This document shows, piece by piece, positions 1 to 12,649 of a DNA stretch of 64,000 nt (the stretch's first letter is position 1; every line of letters starts with the position of its first letter). This stretch comes from Gordius sp. MW1 (Eukaryota > Nematomorpha > Gordioida > Gordea > Gordiidae). The stretch is taken from NCBI GenBank assembly GCA_964036665.1, contig CAXIYB010000001.1, positions 1,116,001-1,180,000 on the forward strand, given 5' to 3'. Made by a program: the position numbers and the translations under genes. The notes beneath the pieces were generated by a model. That model saw only the letters and a list, made by a program, of their open reading frames with translations, was not told where the DNA came from and ran no database searches.

Positions 1-1505
1 TATTCTATAAATTTCTGTCTAAATTTGTGGATATTCGATAAAGTTCTGTCTAAATTTGTGGATATTCTATAAATTTCTCTCTAAATTTGTGGATATTCTA
101 TAAATTTCTGTCTAAATTTGTGGATATTCGATAAATTTCTGTCTAAATTTTTTGATTATTTTTAAATTTCTCTCTAAATTTGTGGATATTCTATAAATTT
201 CTCTCTAAATTTGTGGATATTCTATAAATTTCTGTCTAAATTTGTGGATATTCGATAAAGTTCTGTCTAAATTTGTGGATATTCTATAAATTTCTCTCTA
301 AATTTGTGGATATTCTATAAATTTCTGTTTAAATTTGTGGATATTCGATAAATTTCTGTCTAAATTTTTTGATTATTTTTAAATTTCTCTCTAAATTTGT
401 GGATATTCTATAAATTTCTCTCTAAATTTGTGGATATTCTATAAATTTCTGTCTAAATTTGTGGATATTCGATAAATTTCTGTCTAAATTTGTTGATTAT
501 TTTTAAATTTTTGTCTAAATTTGTGTATTCTATAAATTTCTGTCTAAATTTTTTGATTCTTTATAAATTTCTCTCTAAATTTGTGGATATTCTATAAATT
601 TCTGTCTAAATTTGTGGATATTCGATAAATTTCTGTCTAACTTTGTGGATATTCGATAAATTTCTGTCTAAATTTTTTTGATTATTTTTAAATTTCTCTC
701 TAAATTTGTGGATATTCTATAAATTTCTCTCTAAATTTGTGGTTTTTTTTATAAATTTCTGTCTAAATTTTTTGATTATTTTTAATTTTGTCTAAATTTG
801 TGGATATTCTATAAATTTCTGTCTAAATTTTTTGATTCTTTATAAATTTCTCTCTAAATTTGACAATATTCTATAAATTTCTGTCTAAAGTTGTGGATAT
901 TCGATAAATTTCTGTCTAAATTTGTGGATATTCGATAAATTTCTGTCTAAATTTTTTGATTATTTTTAAATTTTTGTCTAAATTTGTGGAAATTCTATAA
1001 ATTTCTGTCGAAATTTGTGGATATTCGATAAAGTTCTGTCTAAATTTGTGGATATTCTATAAATTTCTCTCTAAATTTGTGGATATTCTATAAATTCTGT
1101 CTAAATTTGTGGATATTCGATAAATTTCTGTCTAAATTTTTTGATTATTTTTAAATTTTTGTCTAAATTTGTGGATATTCTATAAATTTCTTTCTAAATT
1201 GTTTGATTCTTTGTAAATTTCTGTCTAAATTTGTGGATATTCTATAAATTTCTGTCTAAATTTTTTGATTCTTTATAAATTTCTCTCTAAATTTGTGGAT
1301 ATTCTATAAATTTCTGTCTAAATTTTTTGATTTTATAAATTTCTCTCTAAATTTGTGGATATTCTATAAATTTCTGTCTAAATATTTTGATTCTTTAGAA
1401 ATTTCTCTCTAAATTTGTGGATATTCTATAAATTTCTGTCTAAATTTGTGGATATTAGATAAATTTCTGTCTAAATTTTTAATATTTCTCTGTTTATCTA
1501 TAAAT
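1..1505 (+). repeat. 31-bp satellite array, type B (left-truncated by window)
   Basis: This is a tandem array of 31-bp monomers, for example 1-31, 32-62 and 63-93. The commonest monomer carries TATTCTATAAATTT, then CTGTCTAAATTT, then GTGGA. Variants include TATTCGATAAAG or TATTCGATAAATTT, CTCTC for CTGTC, and a second monomer class in which the GTGGATATTC part is replaced by TTTGATTATTTTT or TTTGATTCTTTA while the length stays 31. Position n here aligns with position n+5601 in the array at 5169-7106 and both end at the poly-C tract, so this is the 3' part of a type-B array with its first 433 bp outside the window. There are about 48 monomers by length. No coding potential is seen. Confidence 0.95.
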
Positions 1506-1780
1506 CCCCCCCCCCTCACTACGCTACTGGGTAAAACATACGTTCAATTTCACATAATTTTTAATTTTATGACAACGCATTTATTCATTGTTTTTTTAGT
1601 TTCCTCCAATGAATCTTAGAATTTACAATACATCATAATTTTGGCCATATTTTTCAATCAAAGATTTAGTACTTACAACCATGGTTTCAGATATACATCG
1701 GCAAATTTCAACAAAAAATATGTAATTCTCTTTATAATCAAAAATTATTAACTTAAAAAAAATCTAAATTAAAACAAATA

Positions 1781-1799
1781 ATAGATGGCGGTATAAAAG
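1781..1799 (+). promoter_or_regulatory. Candidate core promoter: AGATGGCGG next to TATAAAAG
   Basis: AGATGGCGG lies directly upstream of TATAAAAG, a good match to a eukaryotic TATA box. AGATGGCGG resembles the YY1/Pho core (CCGCCAT on the other strand) and partly resembles the insect CTCF core. Predicted transcription runs through the tetranucleotide tract and GC modules into the next 31-bp array. The motif is intact in every complete block in both arms. No transcription evidence is available, so function is inferred from motif and conservation only. In a recently homogenised array, conservation is weak evidence of selection. Confidence 0.3.
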
Positions 1800-2088
1800 A
1801 TTGAACTTAAGACTTCATATAGCTTCGAAATATGATGAAGACGAATAATAAAAGTAAAATTATGTGTAAAATGTAAAAATAATGATTTATTTATTTGTGT
1901 ATACCACATTTAAAGATCCATAAAATAAATTTGGCACAATCATTCTTAGCCACCATGAATTAGATATGCAAAATATCCTTATATATAGCTATCTTCTACA
2001 TATATATGTATGTATACAATGTATTTATGTATGTTGCAATGTATTTATGTATGCAATGTATGTATGTATGTACTAAGGTATGTATGTA

Positions 2089-2265
2089 CGTATGTAATGT
2101 ATTTATGTATGTATGCAATGTATTTATGTATGTATGCAATGTGTTTATGTATGTATGTATGCATGTTGGGCGCGGGCCCAAATTTTTATTCACGGCCATG
2201 TAATGTATTTATGTATGTATGCAATGTGTTTATGTATGCATGTTGGGCGCGGGCCCAAATTTTTA
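2089..2265 (+). repeat. Tandem 77-bp GC-hairpin module, two copies (representative)
   Basis: Two tandem modules each run from a TGTA-rich stretch into TTGGGC-GCGG-GCCCAA, a perfect 6-bp stem with a 4-base loop, followed by AAATTTTTATTCACGGCC. The stems are at 2166-2181 and 2243-2258, exactly 77 bp apart. With the following CGCCCACTCACG repeats this is the main CpG-bearing segment of an otherwise AT-rich unit. Most blocks carry two modules. The right-arm blocks at 30522 and 61598 carry one. Confidence 0.85.
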
Positions 2266-2360
2266 TTCACGGCCCGCCCACTCACGGTGGTATTAAAAAA
2301 AAATTCACGCCCACTCACGCTTCTTCTTCTTCTTTATCGTGTTGAAAATCCCACAGACGG

Positions 2361-4333
2361 TTGATATTCGATAAATTTCTGTCTAAATTTTTTGATTATT
2401 TTTAAATTTTTGTCTAAATTTGTTGATATTCGATAAATTTCTGTCTAAATTTTTTGATTATTTTTAAATTTTTGTCTAAATTGGTGGATATTCTATAAAT
2501 TTCTGTCTAAATTTTTTGATTATTTTTATATTTTTGTGTAAATTTGTGGATATTCTATAAATTTCTGTCTAAATTTTTTGATTATTTTTAATTTTTGTCT
2601 AAATTTGTGTATATTCTATAAATTTCTGTCTAAATTTTTTGATTCTTTATTTCTCTCTAAATTTGAAAATATTCTATAAATTTCTGTCAAAATTTGTGGA
2701 TATTCCATAAATTTCTGTCTGAATTTTTTGATTATTTTTAAATTTTTGTCTAAATTTGTGGATAATCTATAAATTTCTCTCTAAATTTGTGGATATTCTA
2801 TAAATTTCTGTCTAAATTTGTGGATATTCGATAAAGTTCTGTCTAAATTTGTGGATATTCTATAAATTTCTCTCTAAATTTGTGGATATTCTATAAATTT
2901 CTGTCTAAATTTGTGGATATTCGATAAATTTCTGTCTAAATTTTTTGATTATTTTTAAATTTCTCTCTAAATTTGTGGATATTCTATAAATTTCTCTCTA
3001 AATTTGTGGATATTCTATAAATTTCTGTCTAAATTTGTGGATATTCGATAAATTTCTGTCTAAATATGTTGATTATTTTTAAATTTTTGTCTAAATTTGT
3101 GGATATTCTATAAATTTCTGTCTAAATTTTTTGATTCTTTATAAATTTCTCTCTAAATTTGTGGATATTCTATAAATTTCTGTCTAAATTTGTGGATATT
3201 CGATAAATTTCTGTCTAACTTTGTGGATATTCGATAAATTTCTGTCTAAATTTTTTTGATTATTTTTAAATTTCTCTCTAAATTTGTGGATATTCTATAA
3301 ATTTCTCTCTAAATTTGTGGTTTTTTTATAAATTTCTGTCTAAATTTTTTGATTATTTTTAATTTTGTCTAAATTTGTGGATATTCTATAAATTTCTGTC
3401 TAAATTTTTTGATTCTTTATAAATTTCTCTCTAAATTTGACAATATTCTATAAATTTCTGTCTAAATTTGTGGATATTCGATAAATTTCTGTCTAAATTT
3501 TTTGATTATTTTTAAATTTTTGTCTAAATTTGTGGATATTCTATAAATTTCTGTCTAAATTTTTTGATTCTTTATAAATTTCTCTCTAAATTTGTGGATA
3601 TTCTATAAATTTCTGTCTAAATTTGTGGATATTCGATAAATTTCTGTCTAACTTTGTGGATATTCGATAAATTCCTGTCTAAATTTTTTTGATTATTTTT
3701 AAATTTCTCTCTAAATTTGTGGATATTCTATAAATTTCTCTCTAAATTTGTGTTTTTTTTATAAATTTCTGTATAAATTTTTTGATTATTTTTAATTTTT
3801 GTCTAAATTTGTGGATATTCTATAAATTTCTGTCTAAATTTTTTGATTCTTTATAAAATTTCTCTCTAAATTTGACAATATTCTATAAATTTCTGTCTAA
3901 ATTTGTGGATATTCGATAAATTTCTGTCTAAATTTGTGGATATTCGATAAATTTCTGTCTAAATTTTTTGATTATTTTTAAATTTTTGTCTAAATTTGTG
4001 GATATTCTATAAATTTCTGTCGAAATTTGTGGATATTCGATAAAGTTCTGTCTAAATTTGTGGATATTCTATAAATTTCTCTCTAAATTTGTGGATATTC
4101 TATAAAGTCTGTCTAAATTTGTGGATATTCGATAAATTTCTGTCTAAATTTTTTGATTATTTTTAAATTTTTGTCTAAATTTGTGGATATTCTATAAATT
4201 TCTGTCTAAATATTTTGATTCTTTAGAAATTTCTCTCTAAATTTGTGGATATTCTATAAATTTCTGTCTAAATTTGTGGATATTAGATAAATTTCTGTCT
4301 AAATTTTTAATATTTCTCTGTTTATCTATAAAT
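2361..4333 (+). repeat. 31-bp satellite array A1 (type A, 1973 bp)
   Basis: Type A is recognised by TTGATATTCG twice near its start, an ATTGGTGGATATTC monomer, GTCAAAATTTG, AAATTCCTGTC, and a short monomer TATAAAGTCTGTC near its 3' end. It has the same length as the array at 13483-15455. It contains two GACAATATTC monomers about 435 bp (14 monomers) apart, which suggests an internal duplication relative to type B. Confidence 0.93.
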
Positions 4334-5168
4334 CCCCCCCCCCCTCACTACGCTACTGGGTAAAACATACGTTCAATTTCACATAATTTTTAATTTTATG
4401 ACAACGCATTTATTCATTGTTTTTTTAGTTTCCTCCAATGAATCTTAGAATTTACAATACATCAGAATTTTGGCCATATTTTTCAATCAAAGATTTAGTA
4501 CTTACAACCATGGTTTCAGATATACATCGGCAAATTTCAACAAAAAATATGTAATTCTCTTTATAATCAAAAATTATTAACTTAAAAAAAATCTAAATTA
4601 AAACAAATAATAGATGGCGGTATAAAAGATTGAACTTAAGACTTCATATAGCTTCGAAATATGATGAAGACGAATAATAAAAGTAAAATTATGTGTAAAA
4701 TGTAAAAATAATGATTTATTTATTTGTGTATACCACATTTAAAGATCCATAAAATAAATTTGGCACAATCATTCTTAGCCACCATGAATTAGATATGCAA
4801 AATATCCTTATATATAGCTATCTTCTACATATATATGTATGTATACAATGTATTTATGTATGTTGCAATGTATTTATGTATGCAATGTATGTATGTATGT
4901 ACTAAGGTATGTATGTACGTATGTAATGTATTTATGTATGTATGCAATGTGTTTATGTATGTATGTATGCATGTTGGGCGCGGGCCCAAATTTTTATTCA
5001 CGGCCATGTAATGTATTTATGTATGTATGCAATGTGTTTATGTATGCATGTTGGGCGCGGGCCCAAATTTTTATTCACGGCCCGCCCACTCACGGTGGTA
5101 TTAAAAAAAAATTCACGCCCACTCACGCTTCTTCTTCTTCTTTATCGTGTTGAAAATCCCACAGACGG
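4334..5168 (+). repeat. Linker block L2
   Basis: It has 11 C in the poly-C tract, a TATA-like box at 4621-4628, and two GC-hairpin modules. It carries ACATCAGAATTTTGG where most left blocks have ACATCATAATTTTGG. The CAG variant occurs in L2, L6 and L9, the blocks that follow arrays ending in type-A sequence, so array end and block appear to be inherited together. Confidence 0.93.
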
Positions 5169-7106
5169 TTGATATTCGATAAATTTCTGTCTAAATTTTT
5201 TGATTATTTTTAAATTTTTGTCTAAATTTGTTGATATTCTATAAATTTCTGTCTAAATTTTTTGATTATTTTTATATTTTTGTGTAAATTTGTGGATATT
5301 CTATAAATTTCTGTCTAAATTTTTTGATTATTTTTAATTTTTGTCTAAATTTGTGTATATTCTATAAATTTCTGTCTAAATTTTTTGATTCTTTATTTCT
5401 CTCTAAATTTGAAAATATTCTATAAATTTCTGTCTAAATTTGTGGATATTCCATAAATTTCTGTCTGAATTTGTGGATATTCTATAAATTTCTGTCTAAA
5501 TTTGTGGATATTCGATAAATTTCTGTCTAAATTTGTAAATATTCCATAAATTTCTGTCTAAATTTGTGGATATTCTATAAATTTCTGTCTAAATTTGTGG
5601 ATATTCTATAAATTTCTGTCTAAATTTGTGGATATTCGATAAAGTTCTGTCTAAATTTGTGGATATTCTATAAATTTCTCTCTAAATTTGTGGATATTCT
5701 ATAAATTTCTGTCTAAATTTGTGGATATTCGATAAATTTCTGTCTAAATTTTTTGATTATTTTTAAATTTCTCTCTAAATTTGTGGATATTCTATAAATT
5801 TCTCTCTAAATTTGTGGATATTCTATAAATTTCTGTCTAAATTTGTGGATATTCGATAAAGTTCTGTCTAAATTTGTGGATATTCTATAAATTTCTCTCT
5901 AAATTTGTGGATATTCTATAAATTTCTGTTTAAATTTGTGGATATTCGATAAATTTCTGTCTAAATTTTTTGATTATTTTTAAATTTCTCTCTAAATTTG
6001 TGGATATTCTATAAATTTCTCTCTAAATTTGTGGATATTCTATAAATTTCTGTCTAAATTTGTGGATATTCGATAAATTTCTGTCTAAATTTGTTGATTA
6101 TTTTTAAATTTTTGTCTAAATTTGTGTATTCTATAAATTTCTGTCTAAATTTTTTGATTCTTTATAAATTTCTCTCTAAATTTGTGGATATTCTATAAAT
6201 TTCTGTCTAAATTTGTGGATATTCGATAAATTTCTGTCTAACTTTGTGGATATTCGATAAATTTCTGTCTAAATTTTTTTGATTATTTTTAAATTTCTCT
6301 CTAAATTTGTGGATATTCTATAAATTTCTCTCTAAATTTGTGGTTTTTTTTATAAATTTCTGTCTAAATTTTTTGATTATTTTTAATTTTGTCTAAATTT
6401 GTGGATATTCTATAAATTTCTGTCTAAATTTTTTGATTCTTTATAAATTTCTCTCTAAATTTGACAATATTCTATAAATTTCTGTCTAAATTTGTGGATA
6501 TTCGATAAATTTCTGTCTAAATTTGTGGATATTCGATAAATTTCTGTCTAAATTTTTTGATTATTTTTAAATTTTTGTCTAAATTTGTGGAAATTCTATA
6601 AATTTCTGTCGAAATTTGTGGATATTCGATAAAGTTCTGTCTAAATTTGTGGATATTCTATAAATTTCTCTCTAAATTTGTGGATATTCTATAAATTCTG
6701 TCTAAATTTGTGGATATTCGATAAATTTCTGTCTAAATTTTTTGATTATTTTTAAATTTTTGTCTAAATTTGTGGATATTCTATAAATTTCTTTCTAAAT
6801 TGTTTGATTCTTTGTAAATTTCTGTCTAAATTTGTGGATATTCTATAAATTTCTGTCTAAATTTTTTGATTCTTTATAAATTTCTCTCTAAATTTGTGGA
6901 TATTCTATAAATTTCTGTCTAAATTTTTTGATTTTATAAATTTCTCTCTAAATTTGTGGATATTCTATAAATTTCTGTCTAAATATTTTGATTCTTTAGA
7001 AATTTCTCTCTAAATTTGTGGATATTCTATAAATTTCTGTCTAAATTTGTGGATATTAGATAAATTTCTGTCTAAATTTTTAATATTTCTCTGTTTATCT
7101 ATAAAT
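5169..7106 (+). repeat. 31-bp satellite array B1 (type B, 1938 bp)
   Basis: Type-B landmarks are TTTTTATATTTTTGTG near the start, a short monomer GTGTATTCTATAAATTT, a GGAAATTCTATAAATTT then CTGTCGAAATTTG pair, and CTTTCTAAATTGTTTG near the end. The length is identical in B1, B2, B3 and B4. Confidence 0.94.
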
Positions 7107-7940
7107 CCCCCCCCCCTCACTACGCTACTGGGTAAAACATACGTTCAATTTCACATAATTTTTAATTTTATGACAACGCATTTATTCATTGTTTTTTTAG
7201 TTTCCTCCAATGAATCTTAGAATTTACAATACATCATAATTTTGGCCATATTTTTCAATCAAAGATTTAGTACTTACAACCATGGTTTCAGATATACATC
7301 GGCAAATTTCAACAAAAAATATGTAATTCTCTTTATAATCAAAAATTATTAACTTAAAAAAAATCTAAATTAAAACAAATAATAGATGGCGGTATAAAAG
7401 ATTGAACTTAAGACTTCATATAGCTTCGAAATATGATGAAGACGAATAATAAAAGTAAAATTATGTGTAAAATGTAAAAATAATGATTTATTTATTTGTG
7501 TATACCACATTTAAAGATCCATAAAATAAATTTGGCACAATCATTCTTAGCCACCATGAATTAGATATGCAAAATATCCTTATATATAGCTATCTTCTAC
7601 ATATATATGTATGTATACAATGTATTTATGTATGTTGCAATGTATTTATGTATGCAATGTATGTATGTATGTACTAAGGTATGTATGTACGTATGTAATG
7701 TATTTATGTATGTATGCAATGTGTTTATGTATGTATGTATGCATGTTGGGCGCGGGCCCAAATTTTTATTCACGGCCATGTAATGTATTTATGTATGTAT
7801 GCAATGTGTTTATGTATGCATGTTGGGCGCGGGCCCAAATTTTTATTCACGGCCCGCCCACTCACGGTGGTATTAAAAAAAAATTCACGCCCACTCACGC
7901 TTCTTCTTCTTCTTTATCGTGTTGAAAATCCCACAGACGG
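7107..7940 (+). repeat. Linker block L3
   Basis: This block matches the left-arm consensus length (824 bp plus the C tract) with 10 C. The TATA-like box is at 7393-7400. It carries the CAT variant (ACATCATAATTTTGG) and two GC-hairpin modules. Confidence 0.93.
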
Positions 7941-9878
7941 TTGATATTCGATAAATTTCTGTCTAAATTTTTTGATTATTTTTAAATTTTTGTCTAAATT
8001 TGTTGATATTCTATAAATTTCTGTCTAAATTTTTTGATTATTTTTATATTTTTGTGTAAATTTGTGGATATTCTATAAATTTCTGTCTAAATTTTTTGAT
8101 TATTTTTAATTTTTGTCTAAATTTGTGTATATTCTATAAATTTCTGTCTAAATTTTTTGATTCTTTATTTCTCTCTAAATTTGAAAATATTCTATAAATT
8201 TCTGTCTAAATTTGTGGATATTCCATAAATTTCTGTCTGAATTTGTGGATATTCTATAAATTTCTGTCTAAATTTGTGGATATTCGATAAATTTCTGTCT
8301 AAATTTGTAAATATTCCATAAATTTCTGTCTAAATTTGTGGATATTCTATAAATTTCTGTCTAAATTTGTGGATATTCTATAAATTTCTGTCTAAATTTG
8401 TGGATATTCGATAAAGTTCTGTCTAAATTTGTGGATATTCTATAAATTTCTCTCTAAATTTGTGGATATTCTATAAATTTCTGTCTAAATTTGTGGATAT
8501 TCGATAAATTTCTGTCTAAATTTTTTGATTATTTTTAAATTTCTCTCTAAATTTGTGGATATTCTATAAATTTCTCTCTAAATTTGTGGATATTCTATAA
8601 ATTTCTGTCTAAATTTGTGGATATTCGATAAAGTTCTGTCTAAATTTGTGGATATTCTATAAATTTCTCTCTAAATTTGTGGATATTCTATAAATTTCTG
8701 TTTAAATTTGTGGATATTCGATAAATTTCTGTCTAAATTTTTTGATTATTTTTAAATTTCTCTCTAAATTTGTGGATATTCTATAAATTTCTCTCTAAAT
8801 TTGTGGATATTCTATAAATTTCTGTCTAAATTTGTGGATATTCGATAAATTTCTGTCTAAATTTGTTGATTATTTTTAAATTTTTGTCTAAATTTGTGTA
8901 TTCTATAAATTTCTGTCTAAATTTTTTGATTCTTTATAAATTTCTCTCTAAATTTGTGGATATTCTATAAATTTCTGTCTAAATTTGTGGATATTCGATA
9001 AATTTCTGTCTAACTTTGTGGATATTCGATAAATTTCTGTCTAAATTTTTTTGATTATTTTTAAATTTCTCTCTAAATTTGTGGATATTCTATAAATTTC
9101 TCTCTAAATTTGTGGTTTTTTTTATAAATTTCTGTCTAAATTTTTTGATTATTTTTAATTTTGTCTAAATTTGTGGATATTCTATAAATTTCTGTCTAAA
9201 TTTTTTGATTCTTTATAAATTTCTCTCTAAATTTGACAATATTCTATAAATTTCTGTCTAAATTTGTGGATATTCGATAAATTTCTGTCTAAATTTGTGG
9301 ATATTCGATAAATTTCTGTCTAAATTTTTTGATTATTTTTAAATTTTTGTCTAAATTTGTGGAAATTCTATAAATTTCTGTCGAAATTTGTGGATATTCG
9401 ATAAAGTTCTGTCTAAATTTGTGGATATTCTATAAATTTCTCTCTAAATTTGTGGATATTCTATAAATTCTGTCTAAATTTGTGGATATTCGATAAATTT
9501 CTGTCTAAATTTTTTGATTATTTTTAAATTTTTGTCTAAATTTGTGGATATTCTATAAATTTCTTTCTAAATTGTTTGATTCTTTGTAAATTTCTGTCTA
9601 AATTTGTGGATATTCTATAAATTTCTGTCTAAATTTTTTGATTCTTTATAAATTTCTCTCTAAATTTGTGGATATTCTATAAATTTCTGTCTAAATTTTT
9701 TGATTTTATAAATTTCTCTCTAAATTTGTGGATATTCTATAAATTTCTGTCTAAATATTTTGATTCTTTAGAAATTTCTCTCTAAATTTGTGGATATTCT
9801 ATAAATTTCTGTCTAAATTTGTGGATATTAGATAAATTTCTGTCTAAATTTTTAATATTTCTCTGTTTATCTATAAAT
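7941..9878 (+). repeat. 31-bp satellite array B2 (type B, 1938 bp)
   Basis: By eye this array is monomer-for-monomer collinear with B1, including the short and mutated landmark monomers. B1, B2 and B3 with their blocks make a run of near-identical 2771-2772-bp units, which indicates very recent amplification or conversion. Confidence 0.93.
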
Positions 9879-10711
9879 CCCCCCCCCTCACTACGCTACT
9901 GGGTAAAACATACGTTCAATTTCACATAATTTTTAATTTTATGACAACGCATTTATTCATTGTTTTTTTAGTTTCCTCCAATGAATCTTAGAATTTACAA
10001 TACATCATAATTTTGGCCATATTTTTCAATCAAAGATTTAGTACTTACAACCATGGTTTCAGATATACATCGGCAAATTTCAACAAAAAATATGTAATTC
10101 TCTTTATAATCAAAAATTATTAACTTAAAAAAAATCTAAATTAAAACAAATAATAGATGGCGGTATAAAAGATTGAACTTAAGACTTCATATAGCTTCGA
10201 AATATGATGAAGACGAATAATAAAAGTAAAATTATGTGTAAAATGTAAAAATAATGATTTATTTATTTGTGTATACCACATTTAAAGATCCATAAAATAA
10301 ATTTGGCACAATCATTCTTAGCCACCATGAATTAGATATGCAAAATATCCTTATATATAGCTATCTTCTACATATATATGTATGTATACAATGTATTTAT
10401 GTATGTTGCAATGTATTTATGTATGCAATGTATGTATGTATGTACTAAGGTATGTATGTACGTATGTAATGTATTTATGTATGTATGCAATGTGTTTATG
10501 TATGTATGTATGCATGTTGGGCGCGGGCCCAAATTTTTATTCACGGCCATGTAATGTATTTATGTATGTATGCAATGTGTTTATGTATGCATGTTGGGCG
10601 CGGGCCCAAATTTTTATTCACGGCCCGCCCACTCACGGTGGTATTAAAAAAAAATTCACGCCCACTCACGCTTCTTCTTCTTCTTTATCGTGTTGAAAAT
10701 CCCACAGACGG
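9879..10711 (+). repeat. Linker block L4
   Basis: It has 9 C in the tract and a TATA-like box at 10164-10171, and is otherwise indistinguishable by eye from L3. The one-base length difference from L3 lies in the homopolymer. Confidence 0.93.
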
Positions 10712-12649
10712 TTGATATTCGATAAATTTCTGTCTAAATTTTTTGATTATTTTTAAATTTTTGTCTAAATTTGTTGATATTCTATAAATTTCTGTCTAAA
10801 TTTTTTGATTATTTTTATATTTTTGTGTAAATTTGTGGATATTCTATAAATTTCTGTCTAAATTTTTTGATTATTTTTAATTTTTGTCTAAATTTGTGTA
10901 TATTCTATAAATTTCTGTCTAAATTTTTTGATTCTTTATTTCTCTCTAAATTTGAAAATATTCTATAAATTTCTGTCTAAATTTGTGGATATTCCATAAA
11001 TTTCTGTCTGAATTTGTGGATATTCTATAAATTTCTGTCTAAATTTGTGGATATTCGATAAATTTCTGTCTAAATTTGTAAATATTCCATAAATTTCTGT
11101 CTAAATTTGTGGATATTCTATAAATTTCTGTCTAAATTTGTGGATATTCTATAAATTTCTGTCTAAATTTGTGGATATTCGATAAAGTTCTGTCTAAATT
11201 TGTGGATATTCTATAAATTTCTCTCTAAATTTGTGGATATTCTATAAATTTCTGTCTAAATTTGTGGATATTCGATAAATTTCTGTCTAAATTTTTTGAT
11301 TATTTTTAAATTTCTCTCTAAATTTGTGGATATTCTATAAATTTCTCTCTAAATTTGTGGATATTCTATAAATTTCTGTCTAAATTTGTGGATATTCGAT
11401 AAAGTTCTGTCTAAATTTGTGGATATTCTATAAATTTCTCTCTAAATTTGTGGATATTCTATAAATTTCTGTTTAAATTTGTGGATATTCGATAAATTTC
11501 TGTCTAAATTTTTTGATTATTTTTAAATTTCTCTCTAAATTTGTGGATATTCTATAAATTTCTCTCTAAATTTGTGGATATTCTATAAATTTCTGTCTAA
11601 ATTTATGGATATTCGATAAATTTCTGTCTAAATTTGTTGATTATTTTTAAATTTTTGTCTAAATTTGTGTATTCTATAAATTTCTGTCTAAATTTTTTGA
11701 TTCTTTATAAATTTCTCTCTAAATTTGTGGATATTCTATAAATTTCTGTCTAAATTTGTGGATATTCGATAAATTTCTGTCTAACTTTGTGGATATTCGA
11801 TAAATTTCTGTCTAAATTTTTTTGATTATTTTTAAATTTCTCTCTAAATTTGTGGATATTCTATAAATTTCTCTCTAAATTTGTGGTTTTTTTTATAAAT
11901 TTCTGTCTAAATTTTTTGATTATTTTTAATTTTGTCTAAATTTGTGGATATTCTATAAATTTCTGTCTAAATTTTTTGATTCTTTATAAATTTCTCTCTA
12001 AATTTGACAATATTCTATAAATTTCTGTCTAAATTTGTGGATATTCGATAAATTTCTGTCTAAATTTGTGGATATTCGATAAATTTCTGTCTAAATTTTT
12101 TGATTATTTTTAAATTTTTGTCTAAATTTGTGGAAATTCTATAAATTTCTGTCGAAATTTGTGGATATTCGATAAAGTTCTGTCTAAATTTGTGGATATT
12201 CTATAAATTTCTCTCTAAATTTGTGGATATTCTATAAATTCTGTCTAAATTTGTGGATATTCGATAAATTTCTGTCTAAATTTTTTGATTATTTTTAAAT
12301 TTTTGTCTAAATTTGTGGATATTCTATAAATTTCTTTCTAAATTGTTTGATTCTTTGTAAATTTCTGTCTAAATTTGTGGATATTCTATAAATTTCTGTC
12401 TAAATTTTTTGATTCTTTATAAATTTCTCTCTAAATTTGTGGATATTCTATAAATTTCTGTCTAAATTTTTTGATTTTATAAATTTCTCTCTAAATTTGT
12501 GGATATTCTATAAATTTCTGTCTAAATATTTTGATTCTTTAGAAATTTCTCTCTAAATTTGTGGATATTCTATAAATTTCTGTCTAAATTTGTGGATATT
12601 AGATAAATTTCTGTCTAAATTTTTAATATTTCTCTGTTTATCTATAAAT
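10712..12649 (+). repeat. 31-bp satellite array B3 (type B, 1938 bp)
   Basis: This is the third consecutive type-B array. A private change, AATTTATGGATATTCG near 11600, replaces the usual AATTTGTGG. Confidence 0.93.

Larger units (their letters stand above)
1506..2360 (+). repeat. Linker block L1 (longest copy)
   Basis: This non-31-bp linker separates satellite arrays. In order it holds poly-C (1506-1515), TCACTACGCTACTG (1516-1529), an AT-rich stretch with TATAAAAG at 1792-1799, a TGTA-type tetranucleotide tract (about 1997-2165), GC hairpins at 2166-2181 and 2243-2258, the 12-mer CGCCCACTCACG at 2275-2286 and again at 2308-2319, a CTT run (2320-2335), and CCCACAGACGG at the 3' border. It is 21 bp longer than the other left blocks because of additional tetranucleotide-tract sequence. 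Open frames across the tract encode only Met-Tyr-Val-Cys or Thr-Tyr-Ile-His periodic peptides and are not genes. Confidence 0.93.

Noticed and set aside
32-62. CENP-B box in monomers with TTCGATAAA
   Set aside because: The TTCG half and the following A fit, but the required CGGG half is missing in all monomers inspected.
1-1505. CRISPR array, from regular 31-bp repeats
   Set aside because: Monomers are contiguous with no unique spacers, no cas genes are present, and the setting is eukaryotic satellite.
1996-2364. Open frames across the TGTA tract in every block (60-113 codons, both strands)
   Set aside because: They are translations of the tetranucleotide tract and GC module, recur with each repeat copy, change length with repeat number, and show no domain.
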